From Bacillota bacterium (GTDB taxonomy: Bacteria; Bacillota_E; Sulfobacillia; Sulfobacillales; Sulfobacillaceae), in NCBI GenBank assembly GCA_021802225.1, contig JAKAAS010000005.1:1-14433 (forward strand): a stretch of DNA of 14,433 bases, written 5' to 3'. Shown in pieces: positions 7,064 to 13,295 of this stretch (positions within the stretch are counted from its first letter, which is position 1; every line of letters starts with the position of its first letter). Both the position numbers and the translations under genes were made by a program. A model generated the notes under the pieces. That model saw nothing but the letters and a program-made list of their open reading frames with translations. It was not told where the DNA came from and did not search any database.

Positions 7064-7989
7064 GATTGCCCCGCCGCCAGATACGCTCCGGCATTCGCCC
7101 ATTGGGCCTCCTCCATCACCACGGCTTGCGGGAAGGCATGGCCCAGCACCACTGCTCCACCCCCGACTAAGACGATGCCCGCTAGTTTTGACAGCTTTTG
7201 ATCCAGCTTCTCGGCTAAGGCTTCATGCAGTTGGTGCCCAATGGCCTCTGTAGCAGTAGCACGGCGCCCTGCCAGTTCCACCGCCTGCCCTTCGACGTGT
7301 AGGCGGGCCTTTTCCTCCACCTCAGCCGCTTGAAACGGGACGTGATAGTCATGTTCAAGACCCTTCGCAATTTCCGCGGCAATGGCATGGGTGCCGAGTT
7401 CAAGGCTCCCGGCCATGGCGGGGTCAAACTGAATTTTCCCGGTAGACGACTTGGCTACGACCACAAAATCACTGGTACGGTAGCCAATGTCCACAACAGC
7501 ATAGTCGCCCGGCTCACGGTCGGGATGCAGGATGATGCCAGCCGCCGCCGCCAGCCCTTGAGGCAACACCTTCACGGATTCAATCCAGATCCGTTGTGCA
7601 GGCTTTTCTGGGAGTTGAATGGTCGCTCCGTAACCGAGTAGGGCCTCGCGAAAGGCTTTCTTTTGCGATCCGAACCACGACAGTGGAAGACCGGTAGCCA
7701 AGGTGATAGGCCCGGCGGCTCCTAACTGCGCGGCGGCAATCAATATCAGACGTAGGGTATCAGGATCACCAGCTTTCTGGCGGCTCCATAACGGCGTGGC
7801 ATGAGCGCGGGCCGGTTCTCCCACTAGGAAAGGCTGGCCGTCAATCGTGATGACTTCCGATGTTCCAAATTCCCCAAGGTCCACGCTGGCAGGTGCTGGG
7901 CAAATGAGGCTCGGGAACAGCACCCGTGCCCCACTCTCGCCTAATCCCTTTACATAGCCGTGGCCGCAATCAATCGCAAGTCTTGTCAT
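7060..7989 (-). CDS. parM: ParM-like actin family segregation ATPase
   Basis: A 309-residue actin-fold protein that would polymerise with ATP or GTP and push plasmid copies apart. The phosphate-1 loop is AIDCGHGYVKG (5-15), the phosphate-2 loop is VVDIGYRTSDF (165-175) and the adenosine motif is GIVLVGGGAVVLG (271-283). The end QWANAGAYLAA is also typical of ParM/Alp relatives. Length fits the ParM/StbA group (about 300-330). Start ATG 7989 has AAGGAGGAG about 9 nt upstream. There are only 21 nt between it and the previous gene, so the classical parC centromere directly upstream is absent; the DNA site must be elsewhere. Downstream lie the coupled GIY-YIG gene and the ParR-like gene. The family call is strong. 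Confidence 0.93.
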   Translation of the reverse strand: MTRLAIDCGHGYVKGLGESGARVLFPSLICPAPASVDLGEFGTSEVITIDGQPFLVGEPARAHATPLWSRQKAGDPDTLRLILIAAAQLGAAGPITLATGLPLSWFGSQKKAFREALLGYGATIQLPEKPAQRIWIESVKVLPQGLAAAAGIILHPDREPGDYAVVDIGYRTSDFVVVAKSSTGKIQFDPAMAGSLELGTHAIAAEIAKGLEHDYHVPFQAAEVEEKARLHVEGQAVELAGRRATATEAIGHQLHEALAEKLDQKLSKLAGIVLVGGGAVVLGHAFPQAVVMEEAQWANAGAYLAAGQS

Positions 7990-7998
7990 TGTGCAATC

Positions 7999-8017
7999 TC
8001 CTCCTTATATCTATAGG
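7999..8017 (-). repeat. Duplicated stop/ribosome-site junction, copy 1
   Basis: On the minus strand the sequence CCTATAGATATAAGGAGGA contains the TAG stop of the 341-residue gene and the ribosome binding site of parM. It recurs with one extra A at 9045-9064. Both copies provide CTA TAG to the upstream gene and AAGGAGGA to the downstream gene. Confidence 0.7.
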
Positions 8018-9036
8018 AATATCTTCAGAACGCCCACGCCGAAAACATACATGGCCATACCGGCGAAGATCGCCACCACGAGCCCTGTAACCAGCCCCTC
8101 CCATAGCCCTTCATGGCCCTTTTTCACCGCGTCAATCCGGCAGCCGATGAAGCCGACGAGAAACGTGAGGATCCCCGCCACGTAAAGCAGATCGATGCCA
8201 CCGACGAGAAGTGCCCAGAGGGGGTAATGGCCCGCCTTCGCCGCGAAGATGGCCATGGCGGTGAACATCATTGAGGGCACCGTACCAAAAAAACCCACGA
8301 CGCCCAGGTTCCACGGCAGATCATCGCGCCATTGTGGCCGTTCGGACGGTGGGACTGCTCTCATCTTCTTGCGGGGAATTTTAGGCTTGAACGTGTGGGA
8401 CAAGGTAGGCGTGCCCCAATACCGGCGGTGACTTTCCACGAACCCCAAGAATGCCACCAGATCATCGCTCCAGTATCCCTCCTCACCCGTATCCGCGGTC
8501 CAGTGCAGGTCCCCCCGACCGGACCGCGTTGTGGGGGTGATCGTGAGACGGCGGGCTTTGGAAGCGGCTGACCACAACGTCTTTTTGGGAGCAGGGGCGG
8601 GGAGACGAGTGCCGCAGGCATCTATCACACTGCACGCGCTCGTTGGAACGGCCCTGACCCAGTGAGTCCGCGAGTCCGGGGCAGCGGCCAACGACCAAGA
8701 GAAGGCAAACCGATACTCTGAAAACGCCACAGAGACATGGGGATCATGGGCAATGCCGCACCAGCCGACAGACGCCCACTCATCGAGGCGGCCATTGGGG
8801 TGATAGTCTGGCGTAGGCTCCATGGTGATAAACTCCGGCAGAATACCGAGTGATTGATACTCGGTGATGAGGGCCGCCCACCAGCGGGCCACCACCTCCA
8901 TCTTGTCTGTGGCCTCTGCCGTGGATTCGGACGCTTCAAACGTGATAGAGTCGGTGATGCTGGTGATAGGATTTTCCACGCGGTCGGCCAGTTCGACCAT
9001 GGCGGTGATAAAGGGATCAGTGTCGATTGATGGCAT
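8011..9036 (-). CDS. Unknown membrane protein, 341 residues, three C-terminal spans
   Basis: I do not recognise a family. The N-terminal ~235 residues are soluble and Trp-rich, with a cysteine pair (SACSVIDACG, about 133-141). The C-terminal third carries three hydrophobic segments near 242-266, 272-299 and 312-340, ending at the last residue. A basic linker (KPKIPRKKMR, about 217-226) precedes the first span, suggesting that the N-domain faces the cytoplasm. ATG 9036 follows AAGGAGGAATATCATC, an excellent ribosome site. It lies between a DNA methyltransferase gene and parM in one closely packed run. It could be a conjugation or surface-exclusion component, a cell-envelope partner of plasmid partition, or a defence protein; the sequence does not decide. 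Confidence 0.75.
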   Translation of the reverse strand: MPSIDTDPFITAMVELADRVENPITSITDSITFEASESTAEATDKMEVVARWWAALITEYQSLGILPEFITMEPTPDYHPNGRLDEWASVGWCGIAHDPHVSVAFSEYRFAFSWSLAAAPDSRTHWVRAVPTSACSVIDACGTRLPAPAPKKTLWSAASKARRLTITPTTRSGRGDLHWTADTGEEGYWSDDLVAFLGFVESHRRYWGTPTLSHTFKPKIPRKKMRAVPPSERPQWRDDLPWNLGVVGFFGTVPSMMFTAMAIFAAKAGHYPLWALLVGGIDLLYVAGILTFLVGFIGCRIDAVKKGHEGLWEGLVTGLVVAIFAGMAMYVFGVGVLKIFL

Positions 9037-9044
9037 GATGATAT

Positions 9045-9064
9045 TCCTCCTTTATATCTATAGG
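9045..9064 (-). repeat. Duplicated stop/ribosome-site junction, copy 2
   Basis: This near copy of 7999-8017 joins the TAG stop of the methyltransferase gene to the ribosome site of the 341-residue gene. One base longer in the A-run before GGAGGA. Confidence 0.7.
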
Positions 9065-9561
9065 TCGTTTTCAACTGGCACATAAACATCCGCCACGCTC
9101 TTAAAGGCGGCGGCAAAGACATCAGCAGACACACCCAACGCCACAACAGCCGACGGGAAAGGCGCGGGATTTCTCGCGCCATCGCTCCCAACGAAACTAA
9201 CGCGCCCCCGCCAAAAGGCGACAGGAAAGGCAGAAAGACGCCGGAACCAGGCGGTATCCGTGCGTGCAGGCACAAGAGCTAGGGCTTGAGTCACGTGGCC
9301 TAATTCAAATTCTTCGACCAGCTTTTCAATCCATCGCCCAATCTGACGGCCATACGGCGGGTTCATGAAGACCCGACCATGCCAGGGACGAGAGAGTCCG
9401 TCTTCCGTCTCCGTAAAGTGGGAGCGAGCCGGAACAGTACGGGATGGATTGGCGCAGGGGTCGAGGTCGATGGCTCCCAGACAGGCGATGGCTCTTTCCA
9501 GGACCACAGGCGGCGTGTACCATTCCGGGCTCGCGGAAGTGAAATGGACGGCACTTACCAT
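9058..9561 (-). CDS. Phage-type DNA N6-adenine methyltransferase (Dam family)
   Basis: A 167-residue protein that would transfer a methyl group from S-adenosylmethionine to adenine in DNA. EWYTPPVVLERAI (13-25) is the typical N-terminal TPP segment. IDLDPCANP (31-39) corresponds to the family's D-x-caa motif, and MNPPYG (66-71) is the catalytic motif IV of the amino-methyltransferases. A later RVSFVGSDGARNPAPFPSAV block is also family-typical. Its size fits the short phage and plasmid Dam proteins. ATG 9561 has GGAGGAGG about 7 nt upstream. No partner restriction enzyme is visible, so it is an orphan that may protect the element from host restriction or mark its DNA. Target sequence unknown. 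Confidence 0.9.
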   Translation of the reverse strand: MVSAVHFTSASPEWYTPPVVLERAIACLGAIDLDPCANPSRTVPARSHFTETEDGLSRPWHGRVFMNPPYGRQIGRWIEKLVEEFELGHVTQALALVPARTDTAWFRRLSAFPVAFWRGRVSFVGSDGARNPAPFPSAVVALGVSADVFAAAFKSVADVYVPVENDL

Positions 9562-9577
9562 GGTGGCTCCTCCTCCT

Positions 9578-9886
9578 TCAAATCAAGAACCAAAACCCGA
9601 TCATGGCCGGAATGCCGAGAAAGAAGGATATGAGCAAAAAGCAGTCCTCATCATCCGGCTGGTCGCGATCCCGCAGTGCGTGTATGTGATTTTCTACCAC
9701 GAACAGCGCGATCAGCACGAACAGCAAACCGATTGTGGACAGCAGCGGGACCCACGACGCATGCCTTTCGGGGACTAATGCGGTGGCTAGGGCGGGCCCA
9801 TCGATGAACTTCACAACGCTTTCAAAAATCATCACTCCGACGGCATTGATCCCAAAGATCGCGGCATTTATTTTTGTGTTCGACAT
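9578..9886 (-). CDS. Small unknown membrane protein, 102 residues
   Basis: I do not recognise a family. ATG 9886 was chosen because AAGGAGGAATCACC precedes it; the longer in-frame reading from 9943 has no such site. Three hydrophobic stretches are visible: AAIFGINAVGVMIFESVV (about 8-25), WVPLLSTIGLLFVLIALFVV (about 45-64) and FLLISFFLGIPAMIGFWFLI at the very C-terminus. A charged loop, RDRDQPDDED, separates the last two. Its start overlaps the end of the 52-residue gene by 19 nt, and its stop lies 16 nt before the methyltransferase start, within its ribosome site region, so it is tightly packed in the operon. It could be a holin-like, exclusion or transfer-channel protein. Confidence 0.7.
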   Translation of the reverse strand: MSNTKINAAIFGINAVGVMIFESVVKFIDGPALATALVPERHASWVPLLSTIGLLFVLIALFVVENHIHALRDRDQPDDEDCFLLISFFLGIPAMIGFWFLI

Positions 9887-10026
9887 GGTGATTCCTCCTT
9901 TTCGTCTCCCTCTTCTTCTTCCATCTGGTAGACAATCTCCCATTCATCGGCGGTAATCGGACTAAAATCGGCTAAAGAGCGGTAGCCGTGATCGGCTAGG
10001 AGTTCTTGGGCATCGCGGGTGGTCAT
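9868..10026 (-). CDS. Small acidic protein, 52 residues, first gene of the run
   Basis: This short ORF starts with ATG 10026, with GGAGGTG about 9 nt upstream. The product begins MTTRDAQELLADHGYRSLAD and continues to an acidic helix (EEEEGDEKEE); it then reads 19 nt into the next gene and stops with TAA at 9868. No family is recognised. The ribosome site of the following membrane-protein gene lies inside this ORF. It comes directly after the terminator of the 306-residue gene, and no convincing promoter fits in the 20 nt between, so it may depend on read-through or on a promoter inside the upstream gene. Confidence 0.55.
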   Translation of the reverse strand: MTTRDAQELLADHGYRSLADFSPITADEWEIVYQMEEEEGDEKEESPCRTQK

Positions 10027-10046
10027 AACGATAAACACCTCCATCT

Positions 10047-10077
10047 ATAACAAAAGCCGCCCCGGTGAGGGACGGCT
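10047..10077 (-). terminator. Intrinsic terminator of the 306-residue repeat-protein gene
   Basis: On the minus strand AGCCGTCCC-TCACC-GGGGCGGCT forms a 9-bp stem (one G-U pair) followed by TTTTGTTAT. It starts 22 nt after the stop. Three close relatives follow the three upstream genes. Confidence 0.85.
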
Positions 10078-10099
10078 AAAGGAGAAGGATGATGATTGA

Positions 10100-10264
10100 T
10101 TAACGTTCGTGGTCGGTGGCACGCGGGACCGAGTCGGCTGCGGCTTGTGCTAGGGTAGGAGAGAGGCGGAGGCCCTCCTCCAGAGCCTTGGCGATGGCTG
10201 GACCATCCAACTCCAGACCCTCAGAGAGGGCCTGAGCGACTTCGGAGGGGTGGAGATTGAGGCC
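10100..10264 (-). repeat. Coding repeat for the shared DHER C-terminal module (other copies 11123-11287 and 12619-12783)
   Basis: These 55 codons, stop included, encode three repeat units and the DHER tail. The copies at 10100 and 11123 share a run of 44 identical bases (10203-10246 and 11226-11269), pointing to recent duplication or gene conversion. The 12619 copy is more diverged but keeps shorter identical blocks. Confidence 0.85.
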
Positions 10265-11020
10265 GTCGTGCAACGCTTGAGCGGTATCCGCTACGGTATA
10301 TTTCGCCCCGTCATTCAAAGCCGCCGCTACGTCGGCGGGTGACAGGTCCGGTTCCACGTATTGGATGATGGCCGCTAGTCGTGCCGGGGTCGGGCTGTCT
10401 GGCACCTCACTTAACACGGTGGCTATTTCCGACTCATCGAGATTCACACCATCATGCAGGGCTTTGGCAATTTCATCGGCATCCAGCCCCAAGGCTTCGT
10501 GAAGCGCGTTCGCGATCGCTTCCGGCATTTCATCCGTAGCCGAGAGGGCATCGGCGACTCCTGCAGGTTCCAGCCCCAAGGTGCCGCTCAGAATTTGAGC
10601 TAATTCACCGCATTCCATCCCCAACCCTTCGCTGAGGGCTTGGGCTACGCCTGATTCATCGAGATTCATGCCATCAGAGGCGGCGAGGGCTTCCACTATT
10701 TCTTCTGATCCCAAATTCAACCCGTCACTGAGGGCTCTCACCACATCCGACTCATCAAAATCTACCATGCCGCCGGGCAAGGCCTCCGCTATTGCTTCCG
10801 GTCCGAAATTTAATGCCTCGTGGAGAGTCCGCGCAACCTCCGGGCCATCCATTCCCAACCCTTCATGCAACGCCGACACTACATCACTCCCGCTAAAATC
10901 AGCCTCATAGAGGGCTTCTACAATTTCGTTCACGGAATACGCTTCGGTGAGGTCAACGATCAGTTGATCTGCACTCAATCCCTCATCGAGTTTTTCCTGT
11001 AAGTCTTCATCCACAGCCAT
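10100..11020 (-). CDS. Acidic protein of tandem 15-residue helical repeats with DHER C-terminal module (306 aa)
   Basis: I do not recognise a known family. From about residue 27 to 290 the protein is a run of some 17 degenerate units of mostly 15 residues, consensus G-L-N-L-D-x-S-E-V-A-x-A-L-H-D. Each unit predicts one short helix (EVAQALHD) and a tight turn (GLNL), which together should form a solenoid. It is very acidic: I count 64 Asp/Glu against 10 Lys/Arg. The last 54 residues (253-306, ending TDHER) are nearly identical to the ends of the two neighbouring genes. ATG 11020 has AGGAGG 6-7 nt upstream. There is no signal peptide or membrane span. It has its own promoter-like box and terminator. 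Possible roles are a scaffold, a DNA-mimicking protein or a translocated substrate; all are speculation. Confidence 0.85.
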   Translation of the reverse strand: MAVDEDLQEKLDEGLSADQLIVDLTEAYSVNEIVEALYEADFSGSDVVSALHEGLGMDGPEVARTLHEALNFGPEAIAEALPGGMVDFDESDVVRALSDGLNLGSEEIVEALAASDGMNLDESGVAQALSEGLGMECGELAQILSGTLGLEPAGVADALSATDEMPEAIANALHEALGLDADEIAKALHDGVNLDESEIATVLSEVPDSPTPARLAAIIQYVEPDLSPADVAAALNDGAKYTVADTAQALHDGLNLHPSEVAQALSEGLELDGPAIAKALEEGLRLSPTLAQAAADSVPRATDHER

Positions 11021-11042
11021 AGTTAGCCTCCTGAAGTTATTT

Positions 11043-11071
11043 GAGAGAGAGCAACATTCCCTCCCATTATA
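11043..11071 (-). promoter_or_regulatory. Promoter-like box and weak inverted repeat before the 306-aa gene
   Basis: On the minus strand TATATAATGGGAGGG contains TATAAT (11066-11071), then a weak inverted repeat GGGAGGG/CTCTCTC about the expected transcription start. No good -35 box is seen; the region where it should lie is inside the preceding terminator. Resembles the boxes at 12556 and 13285. Confidence 0.45.
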
Positions 11072-11080
11072 TATGTCGAA

Positions 11081-11108
11081 ATTAAAAGCCGCCCCAATAA
11101 GGGGCGGC
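11081..11108 (-). terminator. Intrinsic terminator of the LRV-repeat gene
   Basis: On the minus strand GCCGCCCC-TTATT-GGGGCGGC, a perfect 8-bp stem, followed by TTTTAATTT, 14 nt after the stop. Confidence 0.9.
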
Positions 11109-11122
11109 AGTCGGGGTGATAA

Positions 11123-12505
11123 TTAGCGTTCGTGGTCGGTGTCACGTGACACGGACTCGGCGGCTGATTGGGCTAGGCTTGGCGACAGATTGAGACCGCT
11201 CTCCAGAGCTTTCGCGATAGCAGGGCCATCCAACTCCAGACCCTCAGAGAGGGCCTGAGCGACTTCGGAAGGATGAAGATTGAGGGCAATGTATACGGTG
11301 GTAGCTACCTCAGACGCAGAAAGATGAGCACCATCTGGGTTGGATAAGAGGGCAACCACGTCAGCCGGAGATGAGTCGCGCAGGGCCCGTTCGGCAATGT
11401 ACGAAGGTGTGGCTTTTCCACTATTCGTTCTTGTATCACCAGCCTGCATCCAGTCAAAAACAAGTGCCTGTACCGTTTCCTGCACTCTTGCTCTCTCGGG
11501 GTCGAAAAAATCTCCTTGAAAGAGTGTCAGGCGTGTTTTCGCTGTCGTGTGTATATTTTGAGCTACGTCGCAGCGCACACTAGAACTTTTGTCGTGGGCG
11601 AGCTGATCAAGAATGGACGGATGTGTCGTGTGTGCGGCGACACTGCAACGGCCTTTCGTGTCCAGGTCCGGGAGCGTGTCAACGATAATCTTTTCGCTCA
11701 GAATTGTATCCTCCATGTGAGGATTTAACGCCGCCGCAAAACGCACACCCGAGTCAGGATCATGCGCTAATCGTGCAATTGTTGTGGGATCGGTGTGTGG
11801 GTTGTCCGCTACCGCTCCCCTTACATCAGAGTCAGGATCATGGCTAAGCTGGGTTAAAATTTCTGGCATAGTGAAATAGTTCCTGGCCGCTCTCTCGCGA
11901 GTCTTTTTGCGCGGGCTTTTTGCCCATTCGTGAATTTCTGCCACTTGTGCCTCAAACCTCGCGTGGACCTCCGCTGGCACCGATGGATTTTTCAGCATCG
12001 CGCCCACAAAATGCATATCAGAAATCTCAGCGATTTGATTCAGGCTTTCAGGGGGTGTGGTGGGATTCAATGATAAAGCAGTCAGCACTGGGCGATAATC
12101 CCCATCGACTTCCCCCAAATTCGTATTGAGGATCTGTTGCGTCAAAGATCCTAAATATTCCGCAGGTGTGTGGGAATTTCCTGCTACCGCGCTCAAAGCA
12201 GCGAATTCCCCGTGATCCCGATGGACTTCCCGCTTAAATTCCTTAGCAATTACCAGGAGTGTATCGGGTGCTGTGTGGAGGCGACCTGCAACGTCCGCCG
12301 CTAGGTTATCGTTTATCTCCAGTGTCGTTAGGAAACGGGCCAAGCCGTCAAGCTCACCGGACCCCAAATTTGGGTCGGCCAGCATTTTTTCTGCCGTGGC
12401 AATGGTGGGAAAGTTCAAGTCGTGATGTATTATCCCTTGATCTTCCTGCCATATTGTTTCCAGAAGCTGATAGGTCTCTTTACTTTTTTCAGTGAACGTT
12501 GGCAT
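11123..12505 (-). CDS. LRV-repeat protein with DHER C-terminal module (460 aa)
   Basis: Residues about 103-325 contain leucine-rich variant (LRV) repeats, clearest at 222-318: HDPDSDVRGAVADNPHTDP, then HDPDSGVRFAAALNP, and HDKSSSVRCDVAQN. Earlier, more diverged units show the same N-x-x-T-P-x-x-L pattern. LRV repeats stack as alternating helices into a superhelix; their role is usually binding, and known examples are few. A short 15-residue-type unit region (about 371-405) leads into the shared module at 407-460 ending TDHER. No signal peptide, membrane span or Cys cluster is present. ATG 12505 has AAGGAG 8 nt upstream. It is flanked by genes sharing only the C-terminal module, so the N-terminal part has been swapped while the tail was kept. 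Domain call strong; function unknown. Confidence 0.88.
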   Translation of the reverse strand: MPTFTEKSKETYQLLETIWQEDQGIIHHDLNFPTIATAEKMLADPNLGSGELDGLARFLTTLEINDNLAADVAGRLHTAPDTLLVIAKEFKREVHRDHGEFAALSAVAGNSHTPAEYLGSLTQQILNTNLGEVDGDYRPVLTALSLNPTTPPESLNQIAEISDMHFVGAMLKNPSVPAEVHARFEAQVAEIHEWAKSPRKKTRERAARNYFTMPEILTQLSHDPDSDVRGAVADNPHTDPTTIARLAHDPDSGVRFAAALNPHMEDTILSEKIIVDTLPDLDTKGRCSVAAHTTHPSILDQLAHDKSSSVRCDVAQNIHTTAKTRLTLFQGDFFDPERARVQETVQALVFDWMQAGDTRTNSGKATPSYIAERALRDSSPADVVALLSNPDGAHLSASEVATTVYIALNLHPSEVAQALSEGLELDGPAIAKALESGLNLSPSLAQSAAESVSRDTDHER

Positions 12506-12538
12506 AGACGGACTCCTTCTCTCTTGTTATTCGTTTAA

Positions 12539-12561
12539 AGAGCAAATGTGCTCTCAATATA
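12539..12561 (-). promoter_or_regulatory. Promoter-like box with inverted repeat before the LRV gene
   Basis: On the minus strand CTATATATTGAGAGC contains TATATT (12556-12561), and AGAGCA-CATT-TGCTCT, a perfect 6-bp inverted repeat (12539-12554), begins 1 nt downstream. It would overlap the transcription start and so could be an operator or a 5' mRNA hairpin. Confidence 0.45.
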
Positions 12562-12565
12562 TAGC

Positions 12566-12597
12566 ATAAAATAAAGCCGCCCCCATAAGGGACGGCT
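12566..12597 (-). terminator. Intrinsic terminator of the 199-residue gene
   Basis: On the minus strand AGCCGTCCC-TTATG-GGGGCGGCT with a 9-bp stem including one G-U pair, then TTATTTTA, 21 nt after the stop. Confidence 0.88.
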
Positions 12598-12618
12598 GAA
12601 GGAGAAGGAAGATGTTGA

Positions 12619-13218
12619 TTAACGTTCGTGGTCGGACGATTTGGGCACGGAGTCGGCGGCGGCTTGGGCCAAGGTGGGAGAGAGGCCAAGGCCAGCCTCT
12701 AGAGCCTTGGCGATAGCGGGGCGATCCAATTGCAGGCCCTCGTGGAGGGCCTGAGCGACTTCGGATGGATGGAGATTGAGGCCGTCGTGCATAGTCTTCG
12801 CCACGTCGCCTACAGGCAGATTTAGTCCGGTTCGCAGGGCAGTGGCTATCTCACCATCAGAGTACTGAGGATATTCCAGATCGCGCAAAGCACGGGCCAC
12901 GTCAACCGCATTCATATCCAGCCCGTGTGAATCGTGAAAGACCTGTGCTGTTTCAGCCAAATTCATATCCAGCCCATCCGAATTACGCATGACCTGTGCC
13001 ACTTGGCCCGGATCCAAATTCAGCCCATGAGGGTCATGCAACGCTCGCGCAATATCTGGTAGATCCGTATTAGGACGGCTCGAATCGTAAAGAGCCTGCG
13101 CCACGTCGGCCAAGTTCATGTCCAAATCGTTATGCAGGATAGCCGCTACTTGAGCAGCAGACAGATCCGGATTTTCCATTATGCCGTCGAACAACTTTCC
13201 CCTTTCTTCTTGTTCCAT
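12619..13218 (-). CDS. Protein of tandem 15-residue helical repeats with DHER C-terminal module (199 aa)
   Basis: Almost the whole protein (about 16-190) consists of some 11 units of the same 15-residue repeat as the 306-aa protein, for example GLNLDPGQVAQVMRN and GLNLHPSEVAQALHE. Several units are lengthened by 2-3 residues (DPH, NSD, DSH), usually just before a GL turn. It has 33 acidic against 13 basic residues, less extreme than its longer relative. The C-terminal 54 residues (146-199) end SDHER. Start ATG 13218 has GGAGG 11 nt upstream, slightly far. No signal peptide or membrane segment. It is the shortest, most regular family member, so it best shows the repeat unit. Function unknown. 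Confidence 0.82.
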   Translation of the reverse strand: MEQEERGKLFDGIMENPDLSAAQVAAILHNDLDMNLADVAQALYDSSRPNTDLPDIARALHDPHGLNLDPGQVAQVMRNSDGLDMNLAETAQVFHDSHGLDMNAVDVARALRDLEYPQYSDGEIATALRTGLNLPVGDVAKTMHDGLNLHPSEVAQALHEGLQLDRPAIAKALEAGLGLSPTLAQAAADSVPKSSDHER

Positions 13219-13265
13219 CGTCTACTAACGCCTCCGATATTTTACGTCTTGTTTTCGAGTTTGCC

Positions 13266-13290
13266 GAGAGGAAATACCTCTCTCATTATA
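13266..13290 (-). promoter_or_regulatory. Promoter-like box with inverted repeat before the 199-aa gene
   Basis: On the minus strand GTATATAATGAGAGAGG contains TATAAT (13285-13290), and GAGAGG-TATTT-CCTCTC, a perfect 6-bp inverted repeat (13266-13282), lies just downstream at the expected start point. The layout equals that at 12539-12561. Confidence 0.5.
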
Positions 13291-13295
13291 TACGC

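Noticed and set aside
10100..13218. Resemblance of the 15-residue repeat (LHPSEVAQALHEGL) to the first helix of TALE repeats (LTPEQVVAIASxxGG), suggesting a DNA-reading protein
   Set aside because: The TALE unit is about 33-35 residues with two helices and a basic surface. Here the unit is 15 residues with one helix and strongly acidic, so DNA reading is unlikely.
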